Below are positions 62,368-64,000 of a DNA stretch of 64,000 nt, piece by piece. The notes beneath the pieces were generated by a model that had not been told where the DNA came from, made no database searches, and saw nothing but the letters and a program-made list of their open reading frames with translations. How positions within the stretch are numbered: the stretch's first letter is position 1; every line of letters begins with the position of its first letter. The position numbers and the translations under genes were made by a program. The DNA is taken from NCBI GenBank assembly GCA_944390825.1, contig CALXRG010000003.1, forward strand, positions 1 to 64,000. The letters run 5' to 3'. Source of the stretch: an uncultured Akkermansia sp. Lineage in GTDB: Bacteria; Verrucomicrobiota; Verrucomicrobiia; Verrucomicrobiales; Akkermansiaceae.

Positions 62368-62435
62368 GTGAGTGATTAGGTTTGATTGTGAAGGAAAGGA
62401 GCTGAGGGTGAACAAAAACCCGGGCAGCCGGAGCA

Positions 62436-63167
62436 TCAGGCACTGATGATGGTGCCGATGCGCTCGCCGAGCAGGGCCCGGGTGATGTTGCCGCTTTGGT
62501 GCATGTCAAACACCATGATGGGTTTGTGGTTGTCTTTGCACAGGGTGAATGCGGTCTGATCCATCACTTTGAGGTTGCGCTGGATGCATTCCTGGTAGCT
62601 GATCGTGTCGAAGCGCGTGGCGGTGGAATCTGTTTTGGGGTCGGCTGTGTAGACGCCGTCGACGGAGGTGGCTTTCAGGACGATTTCTGCGTTGATTTCG
62701 CAGGCGCGCAGCGCTGCTGCGGTGTCGGTGCTGAAGAAGGGGTTGCCGGTACCGGCAGCGAAGACGATTACCTGACCTTTGCGCAGCAGTTCCCGGGCGT
62801 TGTTACGCACGTAGGGCTCAGCGACGTTTTTCATTTCGATGGCGCTTTGGACGTGGCAGGGGACGCCTGCTTCCTGGACGGCTGAGCAGATGGAGAGGGC
62901 ATTCATCACGGTGGCGAGCATGCCCACGTAGTCGGCCGTCGGACGATCCATGCCGCGCACGCTTGCTTTGGCGCCACGCCAGATGTTGCCGCCACCAACG
63001 ACGACGGCGATTTGCAGACCGCCTTGTTGCTGGGCTTCGGCGATCTCCCGCGCGATGCGTGCGACAATTTCCGGGGAGATGTTGTCACGGCTCCCGGGGG
63101 CGCGCAGTGCTTCTCCGCTCAGTTTGAGGAGGATGCGTTTGTATGCTTTTGGTTCGGTGTCGCTCAT
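62436..63167 (-). CDS. pyrH: Uridylate kinase
   Basis: A 243-residue UMP kinase of the amino-acid kinase fold. The motifs are RILLKLSGEAL (phosphate-binding Lys, Gly), IAVVVGGGNIWRG, DYVGMLATVMNAL, GTGNPFFSTDTAAALRA (UMP site), KATSVDGVYTADP, and the C-terminal VFDMHQSGNITRALLGERIGTII. ATG 63167 (MSDTEPKAYKRIL) is chosen over a TTG further upstream. It is the first gene of pyrH-frr-bactofilin. Confidence 0.96.
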   Translation of the reverse strand: MSDTEPKAYKRILLKLSGEALRAPGSRDNISPEIVARIAREIAEAQQQGGLQIAVVVGGGNIWRGAKASVRGMDRPTADYVGMLATVMNALSICSAVQEAGVPCHVQSAIEMKNVAEPYVRNNARELLRKGQVIVFAAGTGNPFFSTDTAAALRACEINAEIVLKATSVDGVYTADPKTDSTATRFDTISYQECIQRNLKVMDQTAFTLCKDNHKPIMVFDMHQSGNITRALLGERIGTIISA

Positions 63168-63355
63168 GTGCGGGTTCTTATTTGGTGTGCCCCGCATTAT
63201 GCCATACCGCTTTGGTGATGGCGAGCTTAAAATGTGCCAGTAACACAAAATCTTGCGGGGCGTGCGGCGTCAAATGTCAATTGCGCGTGCAGCTGAATTG
63301 ATCGTACAGAAAGAGGAATAGGGCGGAGGGTGGGGTGGATTGCGGATGGCGGGGA

Positions 63356-64000
63356 CTAATGGAGAACGAAGCGGACGCTGGTGCGCACTTGGCTGGGGTG
63401 GGGGATGCCGCTGCGGGTGGCGGGGTGGAAGCGCCAGTGGCGGAGGATCCAGCGGCGGGCGGTGTCGTCGAATTCGGGGTAGCCGGAGCTGTGGGTAATG
63501 GTGACGTTTGAGGGGGCCCCTTCGCTGTCGATGCTGATGAGAACGCCGACGCTGCCGCTGATGCGCTGGGCTCGCAGGGAGGCGGGGTAAGGAGGCGGCG
63601 GAGCGCTGCGGTAGCGGGCCGGGGTGTGGCTGGCGGTGCGTGGTGCGTCGGGGGAGCTGTGGGGGGGTGTTGGTGGTGCGGTGGATACTTTCTGAGGGGG
63701 CGGGGTGGCGCGGCCGGGCTTGCTGCGGGGCGGGGCTGCCGGTGGTGTGGGGGATGCTGCGGGGGAAGGGATGAGGTGTTCTTCCGGGATGGGGGCTGGG
63801 GTGGGAGGGGAGGCTTCGCTGTCTCTGAAGGGGGGGATGACGGGCAGCGGCAGGGCGGGGAGTTGCGTGTTGGGGGGAAGGGAGAATGAGGCCTGCGGCC
63901 GGGGGAGGGCTGCTGCTTGGGGGGTGGGCGGAAGATCGCGCGGGGGTGGTGGGGGGAGTTGGGCCAGGGCGGCGCGGGCGTGCCAGGTGTCAGTGACGGA
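63356..64000 (-). CDS. TonB-family energy transducer, C-terminal part
   Basis: The minus-strand frame is open from the right edge to a TAG at 63356-63358 and gives at least 214 residues; the N-terminus with the TM anchor lies outside the window. The visible part is a long Pro-rich spacer (PPPPRDLPPTPQ, SPAASPTPPAAPPRSKPG) followed by a TonB C-terminal domain: PPYPASLRAQRISGSVGVLI, ITHSSGYPEFDDTARRWI, HWRFHPATRSG, and final VRFVLH. Such proteins pass proton-motive energy to outer-membrane receptors. Confidence 0.85.
   Translation of the reverse strand, partial: SVTDTWHARAALAQLPPPPPRDLPPTPQAAALPRPQASFSLPPNTQLPALPLPVIPPFRDSEASPPTPAPIPEEHLIPSPAASPTPPAAPPRSKPGRATPPPQKVSTAPPTPPHSSPDAPRTASHTPARYRSAPPPPYPASLRAQRISGSVGVLISIDSEGAPSNVTITHSSGYPEFDDTARRWILRHWRFHPATRSGIPHPSQVRTSVRFVLH

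Overview
The window is 64 kb of GC-rich chromosome from a Gram-negative bacterium, most likely a member of the Verrucomicrobiota (Akkermansia-like). The assignment is inferred from gene content. It has a fused lpxC-fabZ gene, lpxA, RND efflux, an OprB-type porin and autotransporter-type barrels. It also has type III glutamine synthetase, bactofilin, and a 34-residue mS38/COX24-like ribosomal peptide. Few genes have a Shine-Dalgarno sequence. I see no prophage, insertion sequence, CRISPR array, tRNA or rRNA. Coding bias (G/C at third positions) creates very long antisense reading frames, which I treated as shadows.

Layout. Bases 1-77 are a 16-bp tandem repeat. From 311 to 11001 all genes run on the minus strand: RND pump, a tandem-duplicated membrane-fusion protein, flavodoxin, a HAD phosphatase-FolB fusion, a secreted double-psi-barrel protein, nadB and an aldo/keto reductase. 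From 11330 to 14303 lies the rpmH-rnpA-yidD-yidC cluster, then lpxC/fabZ. Divergent from it are an ArsB/NhaD-type transporter, lpxA and a phosphoglycolate-phosphatase-like gene. Next come mntP, rubrerythrin, nrdR with an overlapping partner, an acyltransferase, a GH36-like glycosidase and glnN. glnN has a clear sigma-54 promoter and three palindromic upstream sites.

From 28 to 38 kb there are nucleotide and ADP-ribose enzymes, an ankyrin membrane protein, a Zn/Cd-type P1B ATPase with an SmtB-like sensor, an OprB porin, and the feoA-feoB-Cys-rich protein iron uptake operon. From 38.6 to 51.7 kb there are the NAD(P)HX repair enzyme, a large secreted acidic protein, a purine permease, FtsK, an outer-membrane barrel, a divergent alpha-glucan phosphorylase-like protein and lysine 2,3-aminomutase. 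From 51.9 to 64 kb there are a 1534-residue M16 peptidase fused to a clan-CD-like domain, the mS38-like peptide, hisG, a HAD-IIB phosphatase, an OmpA-like protein, an alpha/beta-hydrolase-like protein, the pyrH-frr-bactofilin operon, and a TonB-type protein cut by the window edge.

The observations I rate highest are these: the single-chain double adaptor of the RND pump; the phosphatase-dihydroneopterin aldolase fusion; a phosphorylase lacking its PLP lysine; a DUF805-like insertion in FeoB; the M16/clan-CD fusion; a recurring promoter layout with the -10 box 6-7 nt before the ATG (leaderless mRNAs); and many short degenerate tandem repeats in gene gaps.
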